From SKLM01 sp964450435 (GTDB taxonomy: Bacteria > Chloroflexota > Anaerolineae > B4-G1), in NCBI GenBank assembly GCA_964450435.1, contig CAYVCX010000002.1, forward strand, positions 68,709 through 132,708: a DNA stretch of 64,000 nucleotides, read 5' to 3'. Below the pieces are notes generated by a model. That model saw nothing but the letters and a program-made list of their open reading frames with translations. It was not told where the DNA came from and did no database searches. Positions 17,263 through 26,456 of this stretch are shown here, piece by piece. The translations under genes and the position numbers were made by a program. Each line of letters starts with the position of its first letter. Position 1 is the stretch's first letter.

Positions 17263-18461
17263 GCAAGGAGAACCAGGACCAGAACGGCGTGCTGTCAGGC
17301 GAGTTCTTCATGCAGGGGGACATTGCCTGCGCCGAGGGGGCTATCTGCGCTGGTTGTCGGTTCTTCGGTGGCTATCCGATTACGCCGGCCACCGAGGTGG
17401 CGCAGCGCATGAGCGAGCGCCTGCCGCTGGTGGATGGGATGTACATCCAGATGGAGGATGAGCTGGCCTCGATCGGCGCGGTATTGGGGGCCTCCTGGGC
17501 CGGCGCGAAGGCTATGACGGCGACCAGCGGGCCAGGTTTCTCGCTGATGATGGAGAACCTGGGCCTGGGCATCATGCTCGAGACGCCCTGCGTACTGATC
17601 AACGTTCAGCGCGGTGGTCCCTCCACTGGCCTGCCGACGCTTGCCGGTCAGGGGGACATGATGCAGGCCCGCTGGGGATCGCACGGGGACTATTCCATCA
17701 TCGCGTTGGCGCCGTCCTCCCCGCAGGAGCTGTTCGACCTGACCATTCATGCCTTCAATCTCTCCGAAATCTACCGCACACCGGTGCTGGTGATGACTGA
17801 CGCTGAGGTGGGGCATATGACCGAGAAGGTGGTCATTCCGCCGGCCGAGGAGATCGAGATTGTGGAGCGGCGGAAGCCCACGGTGGGGCCGGACGAGTAC
17901 CGACCCTACTACGTAGAGTCGGGTGAGTGGGTGCCACCCATGGCTTCGGCCGGCGATGGGTATCACATCCACGTTACCGGTCTTACTCACGACGAGCGAG
18001 GCTATCCTGTCACGAGCGACGACAGCGCCCAGTGGCCGCTGGTGCAGCGGCTCATCGGAAAGATCGAGGAAAATAAGGATGACATCATAATCTTGGAGGA
18101 GGAGGGATTGGATGATGCCGAGGTGATCCTGGTATCCTACGGCATAGCCGCCCGCACATCTCTCTGGCCGATCCAGATGGCTCGCGAAGAGGGTATCCGG
18201 GTGGGGTTTCTGCGATTGGTGACAGTCTGGCCTTTCCCGGACAGGCACATCCGCACGCTGGCCGCACAGGTGAACGGGCTTGTCGTGCCGGAGATCAACA
18301 TGGGACAGATCGTCCGCGAGGTCGAGCGCTGCGCTGCGGGCCAGGCAGAGGTGTTCCCGGTCTCCCACCCGGGCGGAGGCATCCACGACCCCCAGCAGGT
18401 GTTGAGCACCATTCGCGAGGCTGCGCGGTCTGGTGAGGAGACGCGACCGGCGTCCCAGTAG
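17259..18461 (+). CDS. korA: 2-oxoacid:ferredoxin oxidoreductase, alpha subunit (KorA-like)
   Basis: 400 residues, GTG start overlapping korD by 4 bases. It contains the transketolase-like pyrimidine-binding start (GCRFFGGYPITPATEV) and the long domain ending in VSHPGGGIHDP. The set of four genes D-A-B-C is the usual form of the 2-oxoglutarate enzyme, which fixes CO2 onto succinyl-CoA or oxidises 2-oxoglutarate with ferredoxin. 2-oxoisovalerate or pyruvate types cannot be excluded from sequence alone. Confidence 0.9.
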   Translation: MSKENQDQNGVLSGEFFMQGDIACAEGAICAGCRFFGGYPITPATEVAQRMSERLPLVDGMYIQMEDELASIGAVLGASWAGAKAMTATSGPGFSLMMENLGLGIMLETPCVLINVQRGGPSTGLPTLAGQGDMMQARWGSHGDYSIIALAPSSPQELFDLTIHAFNLSEIYRTPVLVMTDAEVGHMTEKVVIPPAEEIEIVERRKPTVGPDEYRPYYVESGEWVPPMASAGDGYHIHVTGLTHDERGYPVTSDDSAQWPLVQRLIGKIEENKDDIIILEEEGLDDAEVILVSYGIAARTSLWPIQMAREEGIRVGFLRLVTVWPFPDRHIRTLAAQVNGLVVPEINMGQIVREVERCAAGQAEVFPVSHPGGGIHDPQQVLSTIREAARSGEETRPASQ

Positions 18462-18475
18462 ATGGAGGCATAGCG

Positions 18476-19375
18476 ATGGTCTCGGAGACGAAGCACGATC
18501 CGCTGCCCAGCACGTTGGAGACAGACGGAAGGTCCCAGGGGTTGGACGAGGAGATTCACGGACGCCATCCGCTGGATGATCTGCTGCGCACCGAGCGTCT
18601 GCCGCACATCTGGTGTCCTGGCTGTGGGTTGGGGACGTCCTTGACCTGCTTCCTGAGTGCGCTGCGCAAATCGGAGCTGGATCTGGAGAAGACGGCTGTG
18701 GTCTCGGGAATCGGGTGCACCGGGCGGGTGGCGGGTTACGTCAAGTTGGATTCCTTCCACACCACCCACGGGCGGGCCATACCCTTCGCCACCGGCCTGA
18801 AGCTGGGTAACCCGGAGTTGAAGGTGATCGTATTCTCCGGCGATGGCGATCTGGTGACCATTGGCGGCAATCACTTCATCCACGCTGCACGGCGCAACGT
18901 CGACTTGACCGTCATCTGCATCAACAACTTCAACTACGGGATGACGGGCGGCCAGGTCGGGGCGACGACACCCGTCGGCAGCATCACTACCACCTCACCG
19001 TACGGCAACTATGAGTACCCATTCAACGTTTCGGCCCTGGCGGCCTCGAGCGGCGCTGTGTATGTGGCGCGCTGGACGGTGCTCCACGCCCGGCGCCTGG
19101 AGCGCGCGATGACTGAGGCGTTGCTCAAACCGGGGTTCAGCCTGGTGGAGGTGATCTCGCCCTGCCCCACCGGGTTTGGTCGCCGTCACAGGCAGCGTGA
19201 GGGCCTGGACACGCTGCGGTACTATCGCGAGCACGGCGTGATCGATCACGATGCTGACCTGCGCAGCGCGGACATCGGGCTGGGCAGCTCCTTCGTCGAG
19301 GGCAATTTTGTGAACATCGATAAGCCCACGTTCTTGGAGCAGCGGTCGGAGTGTTTGGCGCAGGCGCTGAAGTAA
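18476..19375 (+). CDS. korB: 2-oxoacid:ferredoxin oxidoreductase, beta subunit (KorB-like)
   Basis: 299 residues with the thiamine-diphosphate signature: HIWCPGCGLGTSLTCF near residue 42, and GDGDLVTIGGNHFIHAARRN followed by NNFNYGMTGGQ near residue 120. The first about 40 residues are less conserved. It follows korA by 14 bases, with GGAGG near the ATG, and has all parts needed for catalysis. Confidence 0.9.
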   Translation: MVSETKHDPLPSTLETDGRSQGLDEEIHGRHPLDDLLRTERLPHIWCPGCGLGTSLTCFLSALRKSELDLEKTAVVSGIGCTGRVAGYVKLDSFHTTHGRAIPFATGLKLGNPELKVIVFSGDGDLVTIGGNHFIHAARRNVDLTVICINNFNYGMTGGQVGATTPVGSITTTSPYGNYEYPFNVSALAASSGAVYVARWTVLHARRLERAMTEALLKPGFSLVEVISPCPTGFGRRHRQREGLDTLRYYREHGVIDHDADLRSADIGLGSSFVEGNFVNIDKPTFLEQRSECLAQALK

Positions 19376-19467
19376 CTCCGGTTCCGGGTCGGGCATGGCA
19401 GCTCGACCCGGGCTGGGTGAACATGCCTGAGTCGGCGTAGGGGGAGCTTGCAGGCAGGAGGCAAAAG

Positions 19468-20073
19468 TTGAATCGTCTGGAGATACGGCTGTCTGGTTTC
19501 GGTGGACAGGGGATTATCCGCAGCGGAGAGATCGTGGGCAGAGCGGCGACTCTCTACGACGGAAGGTATGCCACTTTCACGCAGAGCTACGGGCCGGAGT
19601 CCCGGGGCGGCGCTTGTGCGGCCCAGGTAATCATTGCCGATGATCCGGTGGAATTGAGCTATCCACACCTTGTGGATCCCGCGATTCTAATCATCATGTC
19701 GCAGGGGGCATATAATAAGTACGTCCCGGGCTTCCGGCGAGATGGGCTGCTCATCGTGGACGAGGAGCTGGTGGACCTGGACGAGGCGGCCGAGCACCTG
19801 CGCGTGATTGGCATCCCGGCCACGCGCCTGGCCGAGAGTCTGGGACGCCGCATCGTGGCAAACGTGGTGATGCTGGGTTTCGTGGCCGCGATGACCGATA
19901 TCGTCTCGGCGGAGGCTATGAAGAAGGCCGTGCTTGATTCGGTTCCGGAGGGGACGGAGGAGCTGAACACGCGCGCGTTTGAGGCGGGATTCGAGTATGC
20001 GCGGAAGCAGGGCTCGATAGACGACGTCGGGCGCAAAGACGATACCGAACGTAGCGCGCAAGGCGCGAAATGA
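19468..20073 (+). CDS. korC: 2-oxoacid:ferredoxin oxidoreductase, gamma subunit (KorC-like)
   Basis: 201 residues from a TTG at 19468 that follows AGGAGG. The first conserved stretch RLSGFGGQGIIRSGEIVG and YGPESRGGACAAQVII are those of the gamma family, which helps bind CoA. About 90 bases separate it from korB. It completes the korDABC cluster. Confidence 0.88.
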   Translation: MNRLEIRLSGFGGQGIIRSGEIVGRAATLYDGRYATFTQSYGPESRGGACAAQVIIADDPVELSYPHLVDPAILIIMSQGAYNKYVPGFRRDGLLIVDEELVDLDEAAEHLRVIGIPATRLAESLGRRIVANVVMLGFVAAMTDIVSAEAMKKAVLDSVPEGTEELNTRAFEAGFEYARKQGSIDDVGRKDDTERSAQGAK

Positions 20074-20112
20074 GGGCTACCACTCTGGAGGCGTGTTTCG
20101 TCGGCATATCAC

Positions 20113-21456
20113 ATGACCGGTGAAGAGGCTGATATGGTGGACACGGGACATCTGGAGGATGAGCAACGGCCGACGGATGTCCTCGTCATCGGTGGGGGCA
20201 TCGCCGGCATCCAGGCGTCGCTTGATCTGGCTGAGATGGGCGTGCGTGTGCATCTGGTGGAGAAGAGCCCCACTATCGGCGGGCGCATGGCTCAACTGGA
20301 CAAGACCTTTCCCACGAACGACTGCTCCACCTGCATCCTCTCGCCGAAGATGGTCGAGTGCGACCGGCATCTCTATATTACGATCCATACCCTCTCGGAG
20401 GTCCAGGCCGTGACGGGTGAGGCGGGCGATTTCACGGTCCGGGTGTTGAAGAGAGCCCGCTTCGTGGATGAGCACGCCTGCACGTCCTGCGGCGACTGTG
20501 CCAAGGTGTGCCCCGTCGTCAGGCGGGATGAGTTCCAGATGGGTCTCTCAACGCGGCGGGCAATCTACATCCCCTTCCCGCAGGCCGTACCCCAGGCGTA
20601 CGTCAGAAATCCTGATGACTGCCTGGGCGACGAACCGATGGTGTGTGGGCGCTGCATCGAGGCGTGCAGCAAGGGCTGTGTCGACTTCGACATGCAGGAC
20701 GAGATAATTGAGCTTTCGGTTGGTGCGATCGTAGTGGCGGTCGGTATGGAGACATTCGATCCGGAGGCACTGACCGAGTACGGTTACACGCGCTATGATA
20801 ATGTTATCACCGGCCTGGAGTTCGAGCGCTTGATCTGTGCCAGCGGACCCTCCGGTGGGCGTCTCATCCGCCTCACCGATCGCCAGGAGCCGAAGGTGAT
20901 CGGTTTCATCCAGTGCGTTGGCTCCCGCAATCTCAAGTATCAGAGGTTCTGCTCCTCAGTCTGCTGCATGCACGCCACCAAGGAGGCCGTTCTCGCCCGC
21001 GAGCACATCCCGGATGTCCAGTCGCACATCTTCTACACCGACCTGCGCGCTTCTGGCAAGGGCTTCCGCCAGTACATTGACCGCGCCAGGGAGGAGTACG
21101 GCGTCGAATACATCCGCAGCCGCGTGGCGCAGATCGAGGAAGACGAGGACGGTCAGCTGGTCTTCCACTACGAGGACACGGCGACGTCCCGTCCTCAGGA
21201 GATGAGGGTCGATCTGGCTGTGCTGGCCACCAGTGTCATGCCGGGCCCGGGTGTGGCAACCCTGGCTGAGGTTCTCGGCCTCGAGTTGGACGAGTATGGT
21301 TTCTTCGAGACGAATCCCTTTTCGCCAGTGGACACCACGCGGGACGGAGTGTATGCCTGTGGGTGTTGTCGTGCTCCGGTTGACATTCCACAGGCGGTGG
21401 CTCAGGCCAGCGGTGCGGCGGCACGGGCGGCACAGGTGGTAGGCGCCAGGCGATGA
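20113..21456 (+). CDS. hdrA: HdrA-like protein, first half
   Basis: 447 residues matching the first HdrA unit: FAD fold VIGGGIAGIQASLDLA near residue 25, DCSTCILSPKMV near residue 73, a ferredoxin motif CTSCGDCAKVCP near residue 122, and the CSSVCCMHATKEAV stretch. It lacks the GltD-like insertion seen in the fusion at 1391. The C-terminal ferredoxins are also missing; they occur in the next gene. The ATG at 20134 with GAAGAGG before it is a possible alternative start. It overlaps the next gene by 4 bases. Confidence 0.9.
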   Translation: MTGEEADMVDTGHLEDEQRPTDVLVIGGGIAGIQASLDLAEMGVRVHLVEKSPTIGGRMAQLDKTFPTNDCSTCILSPKMVECDRHLYITIHTLSEVQAVTGEAGDFTVRVLKRARFVDEHACTSCGDCAKVCPVVRRDEFQMGLSTRRAIYIPFPQAVPQAYVRNPDDCLGDEPMVCGRCIEACSKGCVDFDMQDEIIELSVGAIVVAVGMETFDPEALTEYGYTRYDNVITGLEFERLICASGPSGGRLIRLTDRQEPKVIGFIQCVGSRNLKYQRFCSSVCCMHATKEAVLAREHIPDVQSHIFYTDLRASGKGFRQYIDRAREEYGVEYIRSRVAQIEEDEDGQLVFHYEDTATSRPQEMRVDLAVLATSVMPGPGVATLAEVLGLELDEYGFFETNPFSPVDTTRDGVYACGCCRAPVDIPQAVAQASGAAARAAQVVGARR

Positions 21457-23219
21457 TCGATACACCCCGTGTCGGCCTCTTCGTCTGCCACTGCGGCACC
21501 AACATCGCGGGCCACGTGGATGTGGAGGCTGTGGCCGACTACGGACGTACGTTGCCGGGCGTAGTCTTCGTCCAACGCAACCTGTACACCTGCTCCGACG
21601 CCGGCCTGCGGGAGATCAAGGAGGCCATCGCCAATGAGAGGTTGGATCGTGTGGTGGTCGCCGCGTGCACGCCTCGTACCCACGAGCCGCTGTTTCAGGA
21701 GGCGTGTCGTGAGGCGGACTTGAATCCCTACCTGCTCGAGTTCGTCAACATCCGCGATCAGTGCTCCTGGGTCCATATGCAGGAGCCGGAGGCGGCTACC
21801 CAGAAGGCCCGGGATCTGGTGCGTATGGGAGTGGCTAAAGCGCATCTCCTGGAGCCACTGGAGGAGCACGAGGTGCCGGTGGAACCGGCGGCGCTGGTAA
21901 TAGGTGGAGGAATGATCGGTATGACGGCAGCGCTCAGCCTGGCCAACCGCGGCTTCGCGGTCATGCTGGTGGAGCGCGAGCCAGAGCTGGGCGGTATGAT
22001 GCTGCACCTGCACAAGCTCTACCCCACGCAGGAGGACGCACGGAAGGTGGTCCAGGAGCGCATCAGCCAGGTGCGGCGGCACGGCGGCATCGAAATCTTC
22101 ACCTCTTCGGTTGTGAGCAGCGTAAAGGGCTTCGTGGGCAACTACGAAGTGATGATCGAGGGAGTGGGGCCCGGGAAGGCTGGTGCTGCCGAGAGGACGG
22201 ACGATCCTGGCCCGCCTGCCGACGCACCGGTCCATCGCTCCGCCACAGCCGGAGCCATCATCGTCGCCACCGGGACGAGCGTCCTTCAACCGGAAGGGAT
22301 GTACGGCTACGACGGGAAGCGCGTCGTCACGCAGTTGGAGCTCGAGGAGCGCTTCAGGTCGGATGAGCTCGACGTGGACCGCGTCGTGATGATCCAGTGC
22401 GTGGGGGCCCGCTGTGCGGAGCGCCCTTACTGCTCCCGGATCTGTTGCACGACGGCGATCAAGAATGCGCTGGAGATCAAGGACCGCTGTTCCGATGCGG
22501 AGGTCTACATCCTGTACCGGGATGCTGAGACGCAGGGCACGCGCTACGAGGCCTACTACGGCCAGGCCCGCGAGGCCGGCATCCAGTTCATCCGCTATGA
22601 CACCGAGCGCCCGCCAGAGGTCCTGGAGGAGCGCGTATTGGTGTACGACGAGATGCTGGGGGCCAGGCTGAGCATTCCCTGCGATATGGTCGTGCTCTCC
22701 ACGCCGTTGGTGGCCCCAGAGGGCGCGCATGAGCTGGCCCAGACGCTGAAGGTGCCCGTGGACGAGCACGGCTTCTTTCTGGAGGCCCACGTCAAGCTCC
22801 GGCCGCTGGATTTCGCCACCGACGGCATCTATGTGGCCGGCACCGCCCGTTGGCCCTCTCACCTGGAGGAGACGATCACCCAGGCCTATGGCGCGGCGGC
22901 GCGAGCGTCTACCATCCTCTCCAAGGAGCACGTCACATCATCGGGCATTGTGGCGCAGGTGGACGAGCATCTGTGCCGGGGCTGTGGCCGCTGTGTGGAA
23001 ATCTGCGAGTTCGGTGCGCCGTCTCTGAAGGAGAGTTTGTCCGGGGGGAACGTGGCTCACGTCAGTGCAGTGATGTGCAAAGGATGCGGAGCCTGTGCCT
23101 CGGTCTGTCCCACCGGCGCGATGCATGCCCGGCACTTCACGGATGAACAGGTCACCGCGATGGTCCGGGCGGCGCTCGAGCCGGCGCCGTCGTTTTTCGC
23201 CCTGGAGGCTGGTTCATGA
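21453..23219 (+). CDS. hdrA: HdrA-like protein, second half with C-terminal ferredoxins
   Basis: 588 residues that correspond to the second HdrA unit of the fusion at 1391: FVCHCGTNIAGHVDVEAV at the start, VIGGGMIGMTAALSLAN near residue 149, CSRICCTTAIKNA, and two ferredoxin motifs near residues 508 (CRGCGRCVEICE) and 540 (CKGCGACASVCP). Hence this gene and the one before it look like the split equivalent of the giant protein, without the NAD(P)H module. It overlaps its upstream partner and is followed by mvhD. Confidence 0.9.
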   Translation: MIDTPRVGLFVCHCGTNIAGHVDVEAVADYGRTLPGVVFVQRNLYTCSDAGLREIKEAIANERLDRVVVAACTPRTHEPLFQEACREADLNPYLLEFVNIRDQCSWVHMQEPEAATQKARDLVRMGVAKAHLLEPLEEHEVPVEPAALVIGGGMIGMTAALSLANRGFAVMLVEREPELGGMMLHLHKLYPTQEDARKVVQERISQVRRHGGIEIFTSSVVSSVKGFVGNYEVMIEGVGPGKAGAAERTDDPGPPADAPVHRSATAGAIIVATGTSVLQPEGMYGYDGKRVVTQLELEERFRSDELDVDRVVMIQCVGARCAERPYCSRICCTTAIKNALEIKDRCSDAEVYILYRDAETQGTRYEAYYGQAREAGIQFIRYDTERPPEVLEERVLVYDEMLGARLSIPCDMVVLSTPLVAPEGAHELAQTLKVPVDEHGFFLEAHVKLRPLDFATDGIYVAGTARWPSHLEETITQAYGAAARASTILSKEHVTSSGIVAQVDEHLCRGCGRCVEICEFGAPSLKESLSGGNVAHVSAVMCKGCGACASVCPTGAMHARHFTDEQVTAMVRAALEPAPSFFALEAGS

Positions 23220-23252
23220 TGCCCGTTGGATACCGGGCGTCGCGCATTCTCG

Positions 23253-23684
23253 ATGGGTGAGTTCCAGCCGCGCATCGTCGTCTTTGCCTGCAACTGGTGC
23301 TCCTACGCCGGGGCCGACCTGGCCGGCTCCAGCCGGATGCAGTACCCGGCTGCTACACGTGTCATCCGCGTGATGTGCTCCGGCCGCGTGACGCCCGGCT
23401 TCATTCTGGAGGCGTTTCGACTGGGGGCCGACGGCGTGCTGGTCACCGGCTGCCACCCCGGCGATTGCCATTACATCTCTGGGAACGAGAACGCCGTTGT
23501 CACCGTGGAGAAGACAGCGCGGCTGCTGGAGCTCCTGGGCCTCGAGGTCGAGCGGCTGCGCCTGGAGTGGATCTCGGCCGCCGAGGGGGCGCGCTTCGCG
23601 CGTCTGATGACGGAGTTCACCGGGCAGGTTCGCGAGTTGGGGCCGAGCTTGCTGGGAAATGGTGGCGCAGGACGTGAAGCCTGA
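23253..23684 (+). CDS. mvhD: MvhD-like hydrogenase iron-sulfur subunit
   Basis: About 143 residues with FACNWCSYAGADLAG, VMCSGRV and GCHPGDCHYISGNENA. I use the ATG at 23253 directly before the family start; no clear ribosome site is seen. It follows the two hdrA genes and precedes the HdrD-like gene by 8 bases, suggesting it feeds this particular HdrA set. All family cysteines are standard. Confidence 0.85.
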   Translation: MGEFQPRIVVFACNWCSYAGADLAGSSRMQYPAATRVIRVMCSGRVTPGFILEAFRLGADGVLVTGCHPGDCHYISGNENAVVTVEKTARLLELLGLEVERLRLEWISAAEGARFARLMTEFTGQVRELGPSLLGNGGAGREA

Positions 23685-23692
23685 AGCGCGAC

Positions 23693-24850
23693 ATGGACTT
23701 TGAGCACATCCTTCATCGAACTGGTGCCATCCTGTGCCTGGATTGCGGCAAGTGCACCGGGAGCTGCCCGGTGTCGCGGGTGGACGTGGCGTACTCGCCG
23801 CGCAGGACGATCGAACGTGTCCTGGCGGGTCAGCCGGAGGACTTGATCAACGACCGCTATCTCTGGTCGTGTCTGACCTGCGGCCTCTGCACAACCCGCT
23901 GTCCTTCGGACGTCGACTACCCGGCCTTCGTCATCGCCGCCCGCATAGCGGCGCGCCGGGCGAGCGTGGAGGGACCTGCTGCTCACAACGCTGTCATGCA
24001 GCATTTGATGGGCATCATGACGCGGTCGATCAACCAGAACCGCACCAATTGGCTGACAGATGAACTGCAGACGGTGAGGCAGGGGGAAGACTTCTATTTC
24101 GTGGGATGTCTGCCGTATTTTGATGTTCTTTTTGAGGATCTGGGCGTCGTCTCGACCGACAGCGCCCGGAACGCGATACGCCTGATGAACGCTGTGGGCA
24201 TCACGCCGGTGGTCAGCGACGACGAACGGTGCTGCGGTGCCGATCTCCTGCTCAACGGTGACGAGAGCGGTTTCCGCGAGCTGGCCAGACGCAACGTCGA
24301 GGTCATCGCGGAGAGCGGGGCCGCACGGGTAATCTTCACCTGCCCGGAGTGTTACAACGCCTTTCGAGAGAACTATCCGCGCTACGTCGGCTCGCTTCCT
24401 TTCCAGCCGGTCCACATTGCCGAGCTCCTGGCCGGTCATCTCGACGAGCTGGCGCTGGACGGGCTGGACGAGACGGTCACCTACCAGGATCCCTGTCGTC
24501 TGGGGCGCTACCAGGGGATTTATGAGGAACCGCGCGCGCTCATCGAAGCCACCGGCGCGAATCTGGTCGAGATGCGCAAGAGCCGGGCCAATGCCGTCTG
24601 CTGCGGCTCTGTGGGCTGGGTAAGCTGCGGTCAGTGTGCCAAGGGTATTCAAGTGGCGCGGCTGCGTGAGGCGCAGGCCGCCGGCGCGGCCGCGCTGATC
24701 ACAGCCTGTCCCAAGTGCCGCATCCATCTCAGTTGCGCTCTGAAGGACGCCGGCGATGAGGAGGATGAGCAGCAACCCATCGACGTTGTTCTGGAGGATC
24801 TGGCCCTGCTGCTCGTGCGTGCGATGCCCCCGGGTGAAATCGATGGCTAG
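23693..24850 (+). CDS. hdrD: HdrD-like iron-sulfur protein (HdrC + CCG domains)
   Basis: 385 residues. Ferredoxin-like start with CLDCGKCTGSCP near residue 15 and CGLCTTRCP near residue 62, then two CCG domains (VGCLPYFDV, RCCGADLLL and CPECY; then DPCRLGRY, VCCGSVGW and CPKC). HdrD-type proteins combine HdrC and HdrB and reduce a disulfide or serve a bifurcation complex. It lies ahead of separate hdrC and hdrB genes. Glycolate/lactate-oxidase iron-sulfur subunits are the nearest alternative. Confidence 0.82.
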   Translation: MDFEHILHRTGAILCLDCGKCTGSCPVSRVDVAYSPRRTIERVLAGQPEDLINDRYLWSCLTCGLCTTRCPSDVDYPAFVIAARIAARRASVEGPAAHNAVMQHLMGIMTRSINQNRTNWLTDELQTVRQGEDFYFVGCLPYFDVLFEDLGVVSTDSARNAIRLMNAVGITPVVSDDERCCGADLLLNGDESGFRELARRNVEVIAESGAARVIFTCPECYNAFRENYPRYVGSLPFQPVHIAELLAGHLDELALDGLDETVTYQDPCRLGRYQGIYEEPRALIEATGANLVEMRKSRANAVCCGSVGWVSCGQCAKGIQVARLREAQAAGAAALITACPKCRIHLSCALKDAGDEEDEQQPIDVVLEDLALLLVRAMPPGEIDG

Positions 24851-24914
24851 GATGAGAATCAGTTGAAACGGGCTGGCGGTGTCACCTGCTTGAGCAGGTT
24901 AGAGATACCAGCCT

Positions 24915-25457
24915 GTGAACGCTTCGCAGAAGGCGGGAATGACCGACGCTACGGAATCAGTCTTCGACGTTAGCACCTTCGCCCCCGGCTTCCGCGACGA
25001 AATCGCGGCCGAGCGGGGCGGGGGGCACATCCGGCGCTGCTTCTCGTGCAGCACGTGCACTGCCGGCTGTCCGGTGGCCAGCGTCACCGACAAGTACAAT
25101 CCCCGCCGCATCGTCCACATGGCGCTGCTGGGGATGCGCGACCAGGTGTTGACCAGCGATTTCATCTGGCTCTGCTCGGTCTGCTACACGTGCTACGAGC
25201 GCTGCCCGCAGGACGTGCGCGTCCCGGAGCTGATGAACGCCATCCGCAACATCGCCGTGCGGGAGGGGTGTGTCCCTCCGACCTTCACAAGACAGATAGA
25301 ACAACTGCGGGACCACGGTCGGCTCTTGGAGATTGGCGACTACGAGAACGAGCGGCGGGCGCGCTACGGGCTGCCTCCCATTGAAGAAGCGGCGCTGGAG
25401 GTGCGCGAGATCTTGAACAGAACGCGCCCCCAGAAGCGTTCGGAGGACGGGCCGTGA
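24915..25457 (+). CDS. hdrC: HdrC-like ferredoxin subunit
   Basis: 180 residues from the GTG at 24915. Two 4Fe-4S motifs: CFSCSTCTAGCP near residue 42 and CSVCYTCYERCP near residue 84. The pair HdrC-HdrB follows directly and the stop overlaps the hdrB start. A 6-bp hairpin (ACCTGC TTGA GCAGGT) precedes it by about 10 bases, without a T-run. Confidence 0.88.
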   Translation: MNASQKAGMTDATESVFDVSTFAPGFRDEIAAERGGGHIRRCFSCSTCTAGCPVASVTDKYNPRRIVHMALLGMRDQVLTSDFIWLCSVCYTCYERCPQDVRVPELMNAIRNIAVREGCVPPTFTRQIEQLRDHGRLLEIGDYENERRARYGLPPIEEAALEVREILNRTRPQKRSEDGP

Positions 25458-26386
25458 GCGGGCGATACGCGCTGTACCTGGGCTGTTCCGTCCCGGTGCG
25501 CGGGATGAACTACGAGATGTCGGCGCGCCGGGTAGCCGGGCAGCTCGACATCGAGTTGAAGGACATTGATGGCTTCACCTGCTGCGGCTTTCCGGCCAGG
25601 CCCCTGGACTGGGAGGCAGGGCTGCTTATGGCCGCCCGCAACCTGGCCCTGGCCGAGGCGCAGGGGCTGGACATCCTGACGCTCTGCAGCGCCTGCACAG
25701 GGACGCTCACCGAGGCCAACCATGGACTCCGCGATGACGCTGAGCTTCTTGCGTGGGCCAATGAGGAGTTGGCCGATATGGGCCATCGGAACTCGGCGCC
25801 CCCACCAGAGGCTTATCGGGGAACGGTGCGCGTGCGTCACTTCGCCCGGGTGTTGTACGAGGAGGTCGGGGTCGAGACTCTGCGCAAAGAGGTCGCGGCA
25901 AGCGCAGGCGGCGAGCAGCTACTGCAGGGTTTCCGATTTGCACCGCACTACGGATGCCACTACTTGAAGCCCTCTCATATCTACGACGGGTTCGATGATC
26001 CAGAGAATCCGCAGAGCCTGGATCGGCTCATTGAAGCCACCGGCGCGGGTGTGGTGCGCTACGAGGACGAGGGACAGTGCTGCGGGGGCGGCCTCCTCGG
26101 ATTCGACGAGGCGACGGCGCTGCTGATGACGGGTCAGAAGCTGGAGCACGTGACTGAGGCCGGGGCTGACGCGATGGTGCTCGTCTGTCCGTTCTGCGCT
26201 ATTATGTACGAGGCGAACCAGCGGCGGGTGGAGAAGCTCCACGGGGCCAGTTACGGACTGCCGGTGCTCTATTACCCGCAGATCCTCGGCCTGGCGATGG
26301 GCTTCTCCATGGAGGAAATGGGGATCAAGCTGAACCGGGTGAAGCCCCGCAAGTTGATCGAAACGTTGCGTGCAAGGGAAGGATGA
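25454..26386 (+). CDS. hdrB: HdrB-like subunit (CCG domains)
   Basis: 310 residues, GTG start at 25454 overlapping hdrC. Two cysteine-rich CCG domains: YLGCSV, FTCCGFPAR, CSACTG; and YGCHYLKPS, QCCGGGLLG, CPFC. In methanogens HdrB reduces the CoM-S-S-CoB disulfide at its unusual clusters; the acceptor in bacteria of this type is not known. The gene completes an HdrABC set with the fused hdrA-mvhD that follows. Confidence 0.88.
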   Translation: MSGRYALYLGCSVPVRGMNYEMSARRVAGQLDIELKDIDGFTCCGFPARPLDWEAGLLMAARNLALAEAQGLDILTLCSACTGTLTEANHGLRDDAELLAWANEELADMGHRNSAPPPEAYRGTVRVRHFARVLYEEVGVETLRKEVAASAGGEQLLQGFRFAPHYGCHYLKPSHIYDGFDDPENPQSLDRLIEATGAGVVRYEDEGQCCGGGLLGFDEATALLMTGQKLEHVTEAGADAMVLVCPFCAIMYEANQRRVEKLHGASYGLPVLYYPQILGLAMGFSMEEMGIKLNRVKPRKLIETLRAREG

Positions 26387-26456
26387 AGGGCAGGAATCAC
26401 GCGAGGGGATATGGCTGGTCCGTAGGCAGTCCCTCTCGTGTTGAGGAGGTGCGACA